DNA of 64,000 nt. Origin: Paracoccus aerius. Lineage in GTDB: Bacteria > Pseudomonadota > Alphaproteobacteria > Rhodobacterales > Rhodobacteraceae. Location: NCBI RefSeq assembly GCF_014656455.1, contig NZ_BNCL01000005.1:124001-188000 (forward strand), given 5' to 3'. Position numbers and translations under genes: made by a program. Positions within the stretch are counted from its first letter, which is position 1; the number at the start of each line of letters is the position of its first letter. Under the pieces are notes generated by a model. It saw nothing but the letters and a program-made list of their open reading frames with translations, had not been told where the DNA came from and searched no databases. This document shows positions 9,972-20,389 of this stretch, piece after piece.

Positions 9972-11306
9972 ATGGCGGAACTTTATCAAACGCAGCGGGC
10001 GATGCGGAACATTCGCCGGGCGGCCCTGCAACGCGGCGTGATCGGCATCCTGGATATCGGCACGTCCAAGATCGCCTGCTTGGTGCTGCGCTTCGACGGC
10101 ACCGGCACCTTCCGCGAGACCGACGGAGTGGGGCCGATGGCGGGGCAGGTGAATTTTCGCGTGATCGGCGCGGCCTCGACCCGATCGCGCGGGATGCGCC
10201 GGGGCGAGATCGACGTGATGGCCGAAACCGAACGCGCGATCCGCACCGTCGTCGCCGCCGCCCAGAAGGTCGCGGGCGTGCGGGTCGATCACGTCATCGC
10301 CTGCCTTTCAGGGGGGCGTCCCTCGTCCTATGGCCTTGCGGGCGAGATCAACCTGGATGCTGGGCGGGTCCATGATCATGACGTGGCGTCGGTGATGGCG
10401 GCCTGCGATGCGCCCGATTTCGGGCGCGGGCGCGAGGTGCTGCACGCCCAGCCCGTCAATTTCGCCGTCGACAACCGCACCGGCCTGGGTGATCCGCGCG
10501 ATCACGTCGGCAATCGGCTGTCCTGCGACATGCATGTGCTGACGGTCGATGGCGACGTTATCGGCAACCTGATCCAATGCATCCGGCGCTGCGACCTTGA
10601 ACTGGCGGGGGTGGCCTCGGCCTCTTATGCGTCGGCGCGGGCTTCGCTGGTCGAGGATGAGCAGGAACTGGGGGCAGCCTGCATCGATTTTGGCGGCGGC
10701 GGCACCGGGGTTTCGATTTTCATCAAGAAACACATGATCTTCGCCGACAATGTTAACATCGGCGGCCAGCTTGTCACGCAGGACATCGCCCAGGGGTTGC
10801 GGATTCCGCTGCCCGTGGCCGAGCGGCTGAAGACCCTGAACGGCGGCCTCGAGGCTACCGGTCGAGACGACCGCGACCTGTTGGAGATCGGCACGGGCAG
10901 CGGCGAATGGGACACGGACCGCCGGTCGGTCAGCCGCGCCGACCTGATCGGGATCATGCGTCCGCGCGTCGAGGAGATTCTGGAAGGCGTGCGCGAAGTG
11001 CTTGATGCCGCGGGCTTTGACGCCATGCCCAGCCAGCAGATCGTGCTGACGGGCGGGGGCAGCCAGATCCCCGGTCTGGACGGACTGGCGGCCCGAATCC
11101 TGGGTCCGAACGTCCGCTGCGGGCGGCCCTTGCGGATCGATGGGCTGGCGCACCAATTCACCGATCCCGGCTTTTCCAGCGCCGTCGGCCTGGCGCTGTT
11201 CGCGGCACATCCGCAGGACGAATGGTGGGATTTCGAGATGCCCGCCAGCAGCTATCCGACCCGCAGCCTGCGCCGCGCTTATCGCTGGTTCAGGAACAAC
11301 TGGTGA
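9972..11306 (+). CDS. ftsA: Cell division protein FtsA
   Basis: Predicted 444-residue actin-like ATPase that anchors FtsZ to the membrane. Recognisable blocks are phosphate 1 (GILDIGTSKIACLV near residue 25), the SHS2 segment with HVIACLSGG, phosphate 2 (CIDFGGGGTGVSIF), the adenosine motif QIVLTGGGSQIPGL and a C-terminal amphipathic end (RRAYRWFRNNW), the likely membrane-targeting helix. I chose the ATG at 9972, 4 bases after ftsQ; the frame runs upstream into ftsQ without FtsA-like sequence. Confidence 0.97.
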   Translation: MAELYQTQRAMRNIRRAALQRGVIGILDIGTSKIACLVLRFDGTGTFRETDGVGPMAGQVNFRVIGAASTRSRGMRRGEIDVMAETERAIRTVVAAAQKVAGVRVDHVIACLSGGRPSSYGLAGEINLDAGRVHDHDVASVMAACDAPDFGRGREVLHAQPVNFAVDNRTGLGDPRDHVGNRLSCDMHVLTVDGDVIGNLIQCIRRCDLELAGVASASYASARASLVEDEQELGAACIDFGGGGTGVSIFIKKHMIFADNVNIGGQLVTQDIAQGLRIPLPVAERLKTLNGGLEATGRDDRDLLEIGTGSGEWDTDRRSVSRADLIGIMRPRVEEILEGVREVLDAAGFDAMPSQQIVLTGGGSQIPGLDGLAARILGPNVRCGRPLRIDGLAHQFTDPGFSSAVGLALFAAHPQDEWWDFEMPASSYPTRSLRRAYRWFRNNW

Positions 11307-11525
11307 GGGCATGGGGCCGTTATGGGTCGATTGAAGGCGGGGCACCGCATTCAACCGAATTGGCAAGATACCGCCGAAAACCCCAGCAAATACCACCAGA
11401 TTTTGGGGTGGGCGGCCTCTTTTTAAGTGACGCAGCGGCGGCCGGCCGTTAGGATTGGAACTGATACGAGGGATTCGACGGGCGGCAGGACAGGACCCGT
11501 CGACATAGCAAAAACAGGCGGAACC

Positions 11526-13097
11526 ATGAACCTCAATCTGATGATGAACGACGAAGACGAGCTGAAGCCCCGTATCACCGTCTTCGGTGTTGGCGGCGCG
11601 GGCGGCAACGCGGTCAACAACATGATCGAGAAGAACCTCGACGGTGTCGAGTTCGTGGTGGCCAACACCGACGCGCAGGCGCTTGCCAGCTCGCGCGCGA
11701 CCAACCGCATCCAGATGGGTCCGAAGGTGACCGAAGGCCTGGGCGCCGGCGCCAAGCCCGTGATCGGCGCCAAGGCGGCCGAGGAAACGATCGAGGATAT
11801 CGTTGATCACCTGATGGGCGCGCATATGTGCTTCATTACGGCGGGCATGGGCGGCGGCACCGGCACCGGCGCTGCCCCGATCATCGCCCAGGCCGCGCGC
11901 GAGATGGGGATCCTGACCGTCGGCGTCGTGACCAAGCCCTTCCAGTTCGAGGGCACCAAGCGGATGCGCCAGGCCGACGAGGGGATCGAGGCCCTGCACA
12001 AGGTCGTGGACACGCTGCTGATCATCCCCAACCAGAACCTGTTCCGCATTGCCAACGAAAAGACCACCTTCACCGAAGCCTTCGCCATGGCCGACGACGT
12101 GCTGTATCAGGGCGTCAAGGGCGTGACCGACCTGATGGTCAAGCCGGGCCTGATCAACCTTGATTTCGCGGACGTGCGTTCTGTCATGGACGAGATGGGC
12201 AAGGCGATGATGGGCACCGGCGAAGCCTCGGGCGAGAACCGCGCCCAGGAAGCCGCCGAACGCGCCATCGCCAACCCGCTGCTGGACGAGGTCAGCCTGA
12301 ACGGCGCCAAGGGCGTGCTGATCAACATCACCGGCGGCTATGACATGACCCTGTTCGAACTGGACGAGGCCGCGAACGTCATCCGCGACAAGGTCGACAG
12401 CGACGCCAACATCATCGTCGGATCGACGCTGGACCCGGACATGGACGGCTCGATCCGCGTGTCGGTCGTGGCAACCGGCATCGACGCGGCCGCAAGCGTG
12501 GCCGAGGTTCCCGCACCCCGCCGCAGCATGGCCGAACCGCTGACCCAGAACCCCGCCGTGTCCCAGAAGGTCGAGCCCGCCGCCCAGCAGGACGACCTGC
12601 CGCCGCGCCGCGTGGCCCCGCCGCTGACCCAGCCCGCCGCACCCGCCGCCCGGGTCGAGGATGACATGCCCGCCCCCGCCTATCAGCGCAAGGAACCGGC
12701 CCAGCCGGCGATGCTGAACGTCAAGGAGGACGCGGGCTTCATCGCGCCGCGCGCCCCCCAGGGCGCTTCGCGCGGCCAGGCCTCGCCCGAGACGCTGGAG
12801 CGCCTGCGCCGCGCGGTCGAGCACAAGGGTGAGCGTCAGCAGGCCCCCGCACCGCAGCCGCAGGAACCCGCGCGCCCGCAAAGCCGCATGGCCGGTCTTG
12901 GCCGGATGCTGGAGCGGATGGCAGGCCATGCCGACCACAGCGCGAAACCCCCCGCAGCCTCGATTTCCGAACGCGTGAACGAACGTGTGGCGGTTCGTGC
13001 CCGCCAGCAGGAAACCGATTTCGACGATCTGGCCAGCCCCGACTCGGCCCAGGACAATGTGGAAATCCCTGCCTTCCTGCGCCGCCAGGCGAACTGA
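11526..13097 (+). CDS. ftsZ: Cell division protein FtsZ
   Basis: Predicted 523-residue tubulin-like GTPase that forms the division ring. The nucleotide motif GGGTGTG is at residues 109-115, VANTDAQAL at 45-53 and the T7 loop [11 protein letters not shown] near 210. The globular part ends near residue 320; a Pro/Ala-rich linker of about 180 residues follows, and the extreme C-terminus IPAFLRRQ is the conserved peptide that binds FtsA and other partners. The linker makes it longer than the 383 residues of E. coli FtsZ, which is usual in alphaproteobacteria. A 219-base gap before it leaves room for its own promoter. Confidence 0.98.
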   Translation: MNLNLMMNDEDELKPRITVFGVGGAGGNAVNNMIEKNLDGVEFVVANTDAQALASSRATNRIQMGPKVTEGLGAGAKPVIGAKAAEETIEDIVDHLMGAHMCFITAGMGGGTGTGAAPIIAQAAREMGILTVGVVTKPFQFEGTKRMRQADEGIEALHKVVDTLLIIPNQNLFRIANEKTTFTEAFAMADDVLYQGVKGVTDLMVKPGLINLDFADVRSVMDEMGKAMMGTGEASGENRAQEAAERAIANPLLDEVSLNGAKGVLINITGGYDMTLFELDEAANVIRDKVDSDANIIVGSTLDPDMDGSIRVSVVATGIDAAASVAEVPAPRRSMAEPLTQNPAVSQKVEPAAQQDDLPPRRVAPPLTQPAAPAARVEDDMPAPAYQRKEPAQPAMLNVKEDAGFIAPRAPQGASRGQASPETLERLRRAVEHKGERQQAPAPQPQEPARPQSRMAGLGRMLERMAGHADHSAKPPAASISERVNERVAVRARQQETDFDDLASPDSAQDNVEIPAFLRRQAN

Positions 13098-13120
13098 ATC
13101 CTCCATCGTGACGATCCGGG

Positions 13121-13147
13121 AAAGGGCCGCCTTGGGCGGCCCTTTTT
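13121..13147 (+). terminator. Rho-independent terminator after ftsZ
   Basis: GGGCCGCC and GGCGGCCC pair around a 3-base loop, followed by five T residues, 24 bases after the ftsZ stop. It should end most dcw transcripts before lpxC. Confidence 0.9.
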
Positions 13148-13311
13148 CTTGCCGATCACATCTTTGGACGGGCCTGTCGTGGCCTGCCGCAAGGGTGCAT
13201 CCGAATGTTTCATGCCGTTACAAATCGTTAATTGAACGCTTGGCACCTTGGGCCTAGGTGATCCGTTGAGCGACAAGGTTATCTGTCGCATTTGGTTGAA
13301 GGCTGGTTGTC

Positions 13312-14241
13312 ATGCAGGCGACGTTGAAAAAGATGGTTGCGTTTCAAGGTGTGGGCCTGCATTCCGGGGCCCCCGCCCGGCTTGAGCTCCATCCCGCGCC
13401 TGCCGGTCACGGCATCGTCTTCCGCCGCACCGACCTGTCACCTGCCGTGGACATTCCCGCTCGCTGGGACCACGTGAGGCCGTCGAAGCTTTGCACGCTG
13501 ATGGACGACGGAAAGGGCACGACCCTTTCCACGGTCGAGCATGTGATGGCTGCCCTGGCAGGCACTGGCATCCACAATGCCCTGGTCAAGGTCGACGGTC
13601 CCGAGGTCCCGATCCTGGACGGATCGGCAGCGCCCTTCGTCCGCGGCATCCTGCGCGCCGGGATCGCGCTGCAACAGGCCGACCTGCGGGCGATCCGCGT
13701 GCTGCGCCCGGTCGAGGTCCGCGAGGGAGACGCCTTTGCCCGGCTGACCCCGGCCGACCATCTTGAGATCGATTTCCAGATCGACTTCACCGATGCCGCC
13801 ATCGGCCATCAGGAAAAGCGGCTGGACATGGCCAACGGCGCCTTTCTGCGCGAACTGGCCGACAGCCGCACCTTCTGCCGCCAGGCCGATGTGGATGCGA
13901 TGCGCCGGAACGGGCTGGCCTTGGGCGGCACCTACCTGAACGCCGTGGTCGTCGATGGCCCCCGCGTCCTGTCGCCGGGCGGCCTGCGCCATGCGGACGA
14001 GGCCGTGCGCCACAAGATGCTGGACGCGGTGGGCGATCTGGCGCTTGCCGGGGCGCCGCTGCTGGCGCGCTATACCGGGCATCGGGCGGGTCATGCCATG
14101 ACCAACAAGCTGCTGCGGGCGCTGTTCGCGGATCCGGCCGCCTGGACCTGGGAAACCTGTTCGCCCGCGCTTGAGGATCGGTTGCCGGGCGCGGGAATCG
14201 CCGCCTATGACCTGGCCGCGACGGCTTGGGCGGCCGCCTGA
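13312..14241 (+). CDS. lpxC: UDP-3-O-acyl-N-acetylglucosamine deacetylase LpxC
   Basis: Predicted 309-residue zinc hydrolase for the committed step of lipid A synthesis. Zinc ligands by comparison with E. coli are H77 (in STVEHVMAAL), H234 and D238 (in HKMLDAVGD). GVGLHSG near the start and GHRAGHAMTNKLL near the end are also typical. The gap of 214 bases before it, with the ftsZ terminator, suggests its own promoter. The order ftsZ-lpxC is the same as in E. coli. Confidence 0.97.
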   Translation: MQATLKKMVAFQGVGLHSGAPARLELHPAPAGHGIVFRRTDLSPAVDIPARWDHVRPSKLCTLMDDGKGTTLSTVEHVMAALAGTGIHNALVKVDGPEVPILDGSAAPFVRGILRAGIALQQADLRAIRVLRPVEVREGDAFARLTPADHLEIDFQIDFTDAAIGHQEKRLDMANGAFLRELADSRTFCRQADVDAMRRNGLALGGTYLNAVVVDGPRVLSPGGLRHADEAVRHKMLDAVGDLALAGAPLLARYTGHRAGHAMTNKLLRALFADPAAWTWETCSPALEDRLPGAGIAAYDLAATAWAAA

Positions 14242-14307
14242 AGGGGCGGCCTTCCGCTACGTCAGGCAGGGCGCCGAAAGCCGCACGATATTCAACGGAT
14301 TGCCATT

Positions 14308-14336
14308 TTGCGCCCCCTGATGTTCTGTGCTAGAGG
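14308..14336 (+). promoter_or_regulatory. Possible sigma-70 promoter for bamD
   Basis: TTGCGC and TAGAGG are separated by 17 bases in the 155-base gap between lpxC and bamD, about 60 bases before the bamD start. The -10 match is modest. Confidence 0.35.
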
Positions 14337-14396
14337 GTCCGGGCAACCCTGCCGCAAAGGGTCGGTTGCAAGGAAGAAGTCTTAGGCAGGGTGAAG

Positions 14397-15245
14397 ATGG
14401 CGCGCTCGAAAATCTTGGCTTCCACGATGGCGGCGGCTCTTTGCTTGGTGCTTGCGGGTTGTTCTGGGTCCGGATCCTCGGATGCGGACAGGCAGAACCT
14501 GGACCGCTTCACGGCCGAGGAAATCTACAAGCGCGGCGAGTTCGAGCTGGAGAACAGCCGCAAGCCCGAGGACGCGGTCTTCTATTTCAGCGAGGTCGAG
14601 CGGCTTTATCCCTATTCGGAATGGGCCAAGCGCGCGCTGATCATGCAGGCCTATTCCAACCACCGCGCCCAGAACTATGAGGAGGCGCGGGGTGCCGCGC
14701 AACGCTTCATCGACACCTATCCGGGCGATGAGGACGCGGCCTATGCGCAATACCTGTTGGCCCTGTCCTATTACGACCAGATCGATGAGGTGGGCCGCGA
14801 CCAAGGCCTGACCTTCCAGGCATTGCAGTCCCTCCGCAGCGTCATCGAGCAATATCCCGACAGCGAATATGCCCGCAGCGCCATCCTGAAGTTCGATCTT
14901 GCCTTCGACCATCTGGCGGCCAAGGAAATGGAGATCGGGCGCTATTACCTCAAGCGCGGGCACTATGCCGCATCCATCAACCGCTTCCGCGTCGTGGTCG
15001 AGGAGTTCCAGACCACGACCCAGACGCCCGAGGCGCTGCTGCGGCTGGTCGAGGCCTATCTGGCGCTTGGTCTGACGGACGAGGCGCAGACGGCTGGCGC
15101 GATCCTGGGCTATAACTTCCAGTCCTCGCCCTTCTACCAGGACGCCTATCGCCAGCTTCGCGGTCGCGGTCTGGAACCCGAGGCGCGCGGCGACAATTGG
15201 CTGACGAATGTCTATCGCCAGATGATCCAGGGGCGGTGGCTTTAA
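14397..15245 (+). CDS. bamD: Outer-membrane assembly lipoprotein BamD
   Basis: Predicted 282-residue lipoprotein of the BAM complex that folds and inserts beta-barrel outer-membrane proteins. The signal peptide ends in the lipobox LAGC, so the mature protein starts at a lipidated cysteine and should be held at the inner leaflet of the outer membrane. The rest is TPR-like helices with AEEIYKRGEFELE, FSEVERLYPYSEWAKRA and the FDLAFDHLAAKEMEIGRYYL block. I chose the ATG at 14397, with AGGCAGGG upstream; a GTG two codons earlier is also possible. recN follows after 31 bases. Confidence 0.95.
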   Translation: MARSKILASTMAAALCLVLAGCSGSGSSDADRQNLDRFTAEEIYKRGEFELENSRKPEDAVFYFSEVERLYPYSEWAKRALIMQAYSNHRAQNYEEARGAAQRFIDTYPGDEDAAYAQYLLALSYYDQIDEVGRDQGLTFQALQSLRSVIEQYPDSEYARSAILKFDLAFDHLAAKEMEIGRYYLKRGHYAASINRFRVVVEEFQTTTQTPEALLRLVEAYLALGLTDEAQTAGAILGYNFQSSPFYQDAYRQLRGRGLEPEARGDNWLTNVYRQMIQGRWL

Positions 15246-15276
15246 AGGCGGGAATCCGCCCCCTGAAGGACAAGCC

Positions 15277-16923
15277 ATGCTGCGATCGCTCGACATCCGG
15301 AACATGCTGCTGATCGACCGGCTGGGGCTTGCCTTCGGCCCCGGCCTCAACGTGCTGACCGGCGAAACCGGGGCGGGCAAGTCGATCCTGCTGGATTGCC
15401 TGGGCTTCGTGCTGGGCTGGCGCGGCCGGGCCGACCTGGTGCGGCAGGGTGCGACCCAGGGCGAGGTGACGGCGGTCTTCGACCTGCCCGCAGGCCATCC
15501 CGCCCGCACCGTCCTGTCGGATGCCGGGATCGAGCTTGAGGATGACGAACTGATCCTGCGCCGCGTGAACGCGGGCGACGGGCGCAAGACCGGCTATGTC
15601 AACGACCGCCGCGTGTCGGGCGAGGTCTTGCGGCAGTTGTCGGAAACGCTGGTGGAATTGCACGGACAGCATGACGACCGCGGGCTGCTGAACCCGCGCG
15701 GCCATCGGGCGCTGCTGGATGCCTTTGGCGCGATCGACCTTGCCCCGGTGCGCGAGGCTTGGGCTGCCCGCCGCACCGCGCGCCGCGATCTGGATGGGGC
15801 CGAAGCCCGCCTGACCGCCGCCCGCGCCGAGGAGGATTTCCTGCGCCATGCCGTTGCCGAACTGGACGACCTGTCCCCCGAGGCGGGCGAGGAGGCGACG
15901 CTGGACACCCGCCGCCGCGCGATGCAGGGCGCCATCCGCATCCGCGAGGACGTGGCGCGCGCGCTGAAGATGCTGGGCGGCGAGGGGGCCGAAGGCGCGA
16001 TGCTGGACGCGACCCGTTGGCTGGAAGGCGCGTCGGACCGCGCCGAGGGACGGCTGGACGAACCCCTGGCCGCGCTGTCCCGCGCCCTGGTCGAATTGGG
16101 CGAGGCCCATCGCGGGGTCGAGGATGCCTTGTCCGCGCTTGACGTGGACCCCAGCCAGCTTGAGGCGACCGAGGAACGGCTGTTTGCCCTGCGCGCCTTG
16201 GCCCGCAAGCATAATGTGCTGGCCGACGATCTGGCGGGGCTGGCCGACGAGTTGCGGGAACGCCTGGGCCGCATCGATGCAGGAGAGGCGCAGATCGCCG
16301 CATTGCGCCGGCAGGTGGAAGAAGCCGAGGCCCGATATGACGCCGAGGCGGACGAGGTGACTCGTGCCCGGACCGAGGCCGCCATCGCCCTGGATCGTGC
16401 CGTCACCGCGGAACTGGCGCCCTTGAAGATGGAACGCGCGGTCTTCCAGACCCTTGTCACGCCGGGCGAACCCGGCCCCGACGGGCGCGACGACGTGGCC
16501 TTTACCGTGGCCACCAACCCTGGCGCACCTGCGGGGGCCTTGGACAAGATCGCCTCGGGCGGGGAATTGTCGCGCTTCCTGCTGGCGCTGAAGGTCTGCC
16601 TGGCGCGCGGCAACGACGCGCTTGTGCTGATCTTCGACGAGATCGACCGGGGCGTGGGCGGGGCGACCGCCGATGCCGTGGGCCGCCGCCTCAAGCGGCT
16701 GTCCGAAGATGCGCAGGTGCTGGTCGTCACCCATTCGCCGCAGGTGGCGGCGCTTGGGGCAAACCATTTCCGGGTGTCGAAGTCGGTGCATGACGACATG
16801 ACGACATCCACCGTGGCCGCGCTGTCGCCGCCCGAACGGGTCGAGGAGATCGCCCGGATGCTGTCGGGCGACCGGATCACCGATGCCGCCACAGGGGCGG
16901 CACGGGCGCTGTTGCAGGGCTGA
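15277..16923 (+). CDS. recN: DNA repair protein RecN
   Basis: Predicted 548-residue SMC-like ATPase that acts in repair of double-strand breaks. Walker A is GETGAGKS at residues 29-36; LHGQHDDRGL is the family Q-loop region. A long coiled-coil middle, rich in Ala, Glu and Arg (about 160-370), is followed by the signature IASGGELSR and the Walker B LVLIFDEIDRGVGG near residue 450. It is last in the + strand run and ends 6 bases from the 3' end of the convergent cysA. I found no LexA-type box in the short gap before it. Confidence 0.96.
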   Translation: MLRSLDIRNMLLIDRLGLAFGPGLNVLTGETGAGKSILLDCLGFVLGWRGRADLVRQGATQGEVTAVFDLPAGHPARTVLSDAGIELEDDELILRRVNAGDGRKTGYVNDRRVSGEVLRQLSETLVELHGQHDDRGLLNPRGHRALLDAFGAIDLAPVREAWAARRTARRDLDGAEARLTAARAEEDFLRHAVAELDDLSPEAGEEATLDTRRRAMQGAIRIREDVARALKMLGGEGAEGAMLDATRWLEGASDRAEGRLDEPLAALSRALVELGEAHRGVEDALSALDVDPSQLEATEERLFALRALARKHNVLADDLAGLADELRERLGRIDAGEAQIAALRRQVEEAEARYDAEADEVTRARTEAAIALDRAVTAELAPLKMERAVFQTLVTPGEPGPDGRDDVAFTVATNPGAPAGALDKIASGGELSRFLLALKVCLARGNDALVLIFDEIDRGVGGATADAVGRRLKRLSEDAQVLVVTHSPQVAALGANHFRVSKSVHDDMTTSTVAALSPPERVEEIARMLSGDRITDAATGAARALLQG

Positions 16924-16929
16924 CGCCGA

Positions 16930-17649
16930 TCAGGCGGTGATGAAGTCGCGCACGAATTCCGTGGCGGGCTTGCTGCGGATGTCCTGCGGGCGGCCGATCT
17001 GTTCGATCCGGCCCATAGACATCACCACCACCAGGTCGGCCAGTTCCATAGCCTCGTCCTGGTCATGGGTCACGAAGACCGTGGTCAAACCGGTTTCGTC
17101 ATGGATGTCGCGCAAGCCCTGGCGCAACTCCTTGCGGACCTTGGCGTCAAGCGCGCCGAAGGGCTCGTCCAGAAGCAGCATCCGGGGTTCGATGGCAAGC
17201 GCGCGTGCCAGAGCCACGCGCTGGCGCTGCCCGCCCGACAGTTGCGTCGGATAGCGGCCCGCGATGTCGGGCAACTGGATCAGGTCCAGCAGCTTGGTGA
17301 CGCGGCGGGTGATCTCGGCCTTGGGGGGACGCTGGCCGCGCGGGCGGGCGCGCAGGCCATAGGCGATGTTGTCGAAGACCGTCATGTGCCGGAACAGCGC
17401 ATAGCTTTGGAAGACAAAGCCCGCGCGGCGTTCCTGGACCGTCATGCCGGTCGCGTCCTGGCCGTTGAACATCACGCGCCCCGAGGTCGGAAACTCCAGC
17501 CCGCCCAGGATCCGCAACAGCGTGGTCTTGCCCGATCCCGACGGCCCCAGCAGCGCGACCAGGGCGCCCGAAGGGATGTTCAGCGAGACGGGATGCAGGG
17601 CGGTGGTGGCGCCGAAGGTCTTTGCGATTTCGTCGATGTCGATATGCAT
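16930..17649 (-). CDS. cysA: Sulfate/thiosulfate ABC transporter ATPase, short form
   Basis: ATP-binding subunit of the sulfate importer, 239 residues. Walker A GPSGSGKT is at 35-42, the Q-loop FQSYALF near 80, the signature LSGGQ at 137-141 and Walker B with D161/E162. It stops soon after [24 protein letters not shown], so the C-terminal TOBE-like regulatory domain of the roughly 350-residue CysA proteins is absent. The stop is clean and recN ends 6 bases away, so I see no sign of a recent frameshift. Twelve bases separate it from cysW. Confidence 0.9.
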   Translation of the reverse strand: MHIDIDEIAKTFGATTALHPVSLNIPSGALVALLGPSGSGKTTLLRILGGLEFPTSGRVMFNGQDATGMTVQERRAGFVFQSYALFRHMTVFDNIAYGLRARPRGQRPPKAEITRRVTKLLDLIQLPDIAGRYPTQLSGGQRQRVALARALAIEPRMLLLDEPFGALDAKVRKELRQGLRDIHDETGLTTVFVTHDQDEAMELADLVVVMSMGRIEQIGRPQDIRSKPATEFVRDFITA

Positions 17650-17661
17650 GGACGGTTCCCC

Positions 17662-18531
17662 TTAATGGCGGCGGGTGGCTGCAAGCTGGTCGGCGTGACG
17701 CAGCTCGAGGATGGTTTTCAGAAGCAGGGTGACAAGCGCAAGCGCGGTCAGCAGCGCAGCCATGCTGAAGGCCGCGACGGACAGGTATTCGTTATACAGC
17801 ATCTCGATGGTGATCGGCATGGTCGCGGTCTGGCCGCGGATCTTGCCCGACACCACCGCCACCGCGCCGAATTCGCCCATGGCGCGTGCCGTGCACAGCA
17901 GCGTGCCGTAAAGCAGCGCCCAACGGATGTTGGGCAACGTGACCGTGCGGAAGGTCCGCCAGCCGGACGCACCCAGGGTCACCGCCGCTTCCTCCTCGGC
18001 CCGGCCTTGTTCGATCATCACCGGGATCAGCTCGCGGGCGACAAAGGGAAAGGTCACGAAGATCGTGGCCAGCACGATGCCGGGGATGGCGAAGACGATG
18101 GGCCAGCCGTTCGCCACCAGCCAGCCGCCGATGGCGGAATTGGCGCCGAACAGCAGCACGATGCAGAGGCCCGCCACGACCGGGCTGACGGAAAAGGGCA
18201 GGTCGATCAGGGTGATCAGGAAGGCCTTGCCGCGAAAGTCGAACTTGGTGATGAACCAGGCGCTTGCAATCCCGAAGGCGGCGTTTGCGGGCACGGCAAT
18301 GGCGGTGATCAGCAGCGTCAACTGGATCGCGGATCGCGCGTCGCGGTTGCCAAGGGACTGGATCGAGGCGGACCATCCTTGCTTCAGCGCCTCGGCGAAG
18401 ACCACGGCCAGGGGGGCGAAGACAAGGACGGCCAGGCCCGCGACCGCGATGCCGATCAGGGCGATGCGCAGAAGCGGCGCCTCGTCGGTGGCGGCGCGGA
18501 AGGCGGGGCGGGGCAGGGCGGTATCAGACAT
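17662..18531 (-). CDS. cysW: Sulfate ABC transporter permease CysW
   Basis: Predicted 289-residue inner-membrane permease with six helices, partner of CysT. The EAA-type cytoplasmic loop (EEEAAVTLGASGWRTFRTVTLPNIRWAL) is the docking site for the ATPase. ALKQGWSASIQSLGNRDARSAIQLTL near the N-terminus is typical of CysW. Its start overlaps the end of cysT by 8 bases. Confidence 0.95.
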   Translation of the reverse strand: MSDTALPRPAFRAATDEAPLLRIALIGIAVAGLAVLVFAPLAVVFAEALKQGWSASIQSLGNRDARSAIQLTLLITAIAVPANAAFGIASAWFITKFDFRGKAFLITLIDLPFSVSPVVAGLCIVLLFGANSAIGGWLVANGWPIVFAIPGIVLATIFVTFPFVARELIPVMIEQGRAEEEAAVTLGASGWRTFRTVTLPNIRWALLYGTLLCTARAMGEFGAVAVVSGKIRGQTATMPITIEMLYNEYLSVAAFSMAALLTALALVTLLLKTILELRHADQLAATRRH

Positions 18532-19369
18532 GGCCCATCTTCCTTCGGCTGACGATCTGGATCAGGTTGATCGCCAGCAGCATCGCGAAGGATATCACCA
18601 GCATGGCGATGCCGATGGCGGCTGCGGCGTCATAGTTGAATTCTTCAAGCTGGATCACGATCAGCAGGGGCGCGATCTCGGTGCGCAGGGGTATGTTGCC
18701 CGCGATGAAGATGACCGATCCGTATTCGCCGACAGCGCGGGCCAGCGACAGGGCAAAGCCCGTCAAGGCGGCGGGGGTCAGCATCGGCAGGATCACATGG
18801 CGCAGCGTATGCAGGCGCGAGGCGCCAAGGGTGGCTGATGCCTCCTCGACTTCCTGCTCGATCTCCTCGATCACCGGCTGGACGGTGCGGGTCACGAAGG
18901 GCAGGCCCACGAAGACCAGGGCGATGAAGATGCCGACTTGGGTATAGGCGATCTTCAGGCCGACCTGTTGCGCAAGGCTGCCGAACGCCCCGTTCGGCGC
19001 GTAAAGCGCGGTCAGCGCAATACCCGCCACGGCGGTGGGCAGGGCGAAGGGCAGGTCCACCGCGGCGTCCAGGATCCGCTTGCCCGGAAAGCGGTAACGC
19101 ACCAGCACCCAGGCCAGCAGTACGCCGAAGACCAGGTTGAACAGGGCCGCCAGCAAGGACAGCTTGAAGGACAGGTAAAGCGAGGCCATCACCCGCTCTC
19201 GTCCCACCACTTCCAGCACGTTCGTCAGGCCGAAACTGGCGCCCTTCAGAAGAAGGGCGCCGATCGGCAACAGGACGACGATGGACAGCATTGTCAGGGT
19301 GATGCCGGCCGACAGGCCGAGGCCGGGCATCGCCGTCTTGTGGACCAGGGGTCGCGCGGTCATGGTCAT
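18524..19369 (-). CDS. cysT: Sulfate ABC transporter permease CysT (CysU)
   Basis: Predicted 281-residue permease with six helices. The ATPase docking loop reads [21 protein letters not shown]; the [14 protein letters not shown] segment near residue 210 is characteristic of CysT/CysU. It overlaps the upstream binding-protein gene by 4 bases (ATGA) and cysW by 8. Confidence 0.95.
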   Translation of the reverse strand: MTMTARPLVHKTAMPGLGLSAGITLTMLSIVVLLPIGALLLKGASFGLTNVLEVVGRERVMASLYLSFKLSLLAALFNLVFGVLLAWVLVRYRFPGKRILDAAVDLPFALPTAVAGIALTALYAPNGAFGSLAQQVGLKIAYTQVGIFIALVFVGLPFVTRTVQPVIEEIEQEVEEASATLGASRLHTLRHVILPMLTPAALTGFALSLARAVGEYGSVIFIAGNIPLRTEIAPLLIVIQLEEFNYDAAAAIGIAMLVISFAMLLAINLIQIVSRRKMGHV

Positions 19370-20367
19370 TTCGCCGTATAGATCTGGTCGAAGATCCCGC
19401 CGTCACCGAAATGTTCGGGCTGCACCTTCTTCCAGCCGCCGAAATCTTCGATGCTGACCAAGTCAAGCTTGGGGAAGCGGGCGACGTCCTCGGGGGCGGC
19501 GGCGCTGTCGTCCCAAGCTCGGTAGAAGTGCTTGAAGGCAAGCGCCTGGCCTTCGGGGGAATACAGGAAGTCCAGATAGGCCGTCGCCAGTTCCCGCTGT
19601 GCGTCATTGGCGATGTTGCCTTCGACGATGGCGACCGGGGGTTCGGCCAGGACGCTGACGGAGGGCACGACGATGTCAAACTGATCCTCGCCGATTTCCT
19701 TCAGCGCCAGATAGGCCTCGTTTTCCCAGGCCAGCAGCACGTCGCCGATCCCGCGTTGTGCGAAGGTGGTGGTCGATCCGCGCGCGCCGGTGTCCAGCAC
19801 CGGCACATGGGTGTAAAGATCGGCCACGAAGGCCTGCGGGTCCTGGCCGTTCTTTTCCGCCCAAGCCCAGGCGGCAAGGTAATTCCACCGTGCCCCACCC
19901 GAGGTCTTGGGGTTCGGCGTGATCACCTCGACCCCGTCCTTGACCAGGTCGCCCCAGTCCTGGATGCCCTTGGGATTGCCCTCGCGCACCAGGAAGACGA
20001 TGGTCGAGGTATAGGGGCTGGAATTGTGCGGCAACTTCGACTGCCAGTCGGCGGGCAGTTTGCCCGCCTCGGCGATGCGGTCGATGTCGGATGCAAGGGC
20101 CAGCGTGACCACCTGCGCGTTCAGCCCGTCGATGACCGACCGCGCCTGCGCGCCGGATCCGCCGTGGCTGGTCTCGATGGTGGGGGCCTCGTTGCCGGCG
20201 GCAGTCCAGGCCTCGGCAAAGGCTTCGTTGACCTCGCGGTAAAGTTCCCGGGTCGGGTCGTAGCTGACGTTCAGCAGCGTTTCGGCCTGGACCGGGGCTG
20301 AAACCGCCAGGGCCAGGACCAAGGCTGACAAGGGGGCGCCAAAGCGGCTGGAAGGGGTGATGAACAT
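19366..20367 (-). CDS. sbp: Sulfate-binding periplasmic protein
   Basis: Predicted 333-residue solute receptor (Sbp/CysP family) that delivers sulfate or thiosulfate to CysTW. A signal peptide (residues 1-28, ending VSAPVQA) precedes [17 protein letters not shown], and the body has the family motifs [35 protein letters not shown] and [16 protein letters not shown]. The ATG at 20367 has AGGAG eight bases before it; the frame extends upstream without signal-peptide character. Sbp and CysP cannot be told apart by eye. Confidence 0.94.
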   Translation of the reverse strand: MFITPSSRFGAPLSALVLALAVSAPVQAETLLNVSYDPTRELYREVNEAFAEAWTAAGNEAPTIETSHGGSGAQARSVIDGLNAQVVTLALASDIDRIAEAGKLPADWQSKLPHNSSPYTSTIVFLVREGNPKGIQDWGDLVKDGVEVITPNPKTSGGARWNYLAAWAWAEKNGQDPQAFVADLYTHVPVLDTGARGSTTTFAQRGIGDVLLAWENEAYLALKEIGEDQFDIVVPSVSVLAEPPVAIVEGNIANDAQRELATAYLDFLYSPEGQALAFKHFYRAWDDSAAAPEDVARFPKLDLVSIEDFGGWKKVQPEHFGDGGIFDQIYTAK

Positions 20368-20389
20368 GAACCGTCTCCTGAAGGTCTGT

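Noticed and set aside
10308..13106. Long open frame (over 900 codons) on the minus strand opposite ftsA and ftsZ
   Set aside because: It lies antisense to two certain genes, has a His/Gly/Arg-rich composition without any domain, and such mirror frames are common in high-GC DNA with strong codon bias.
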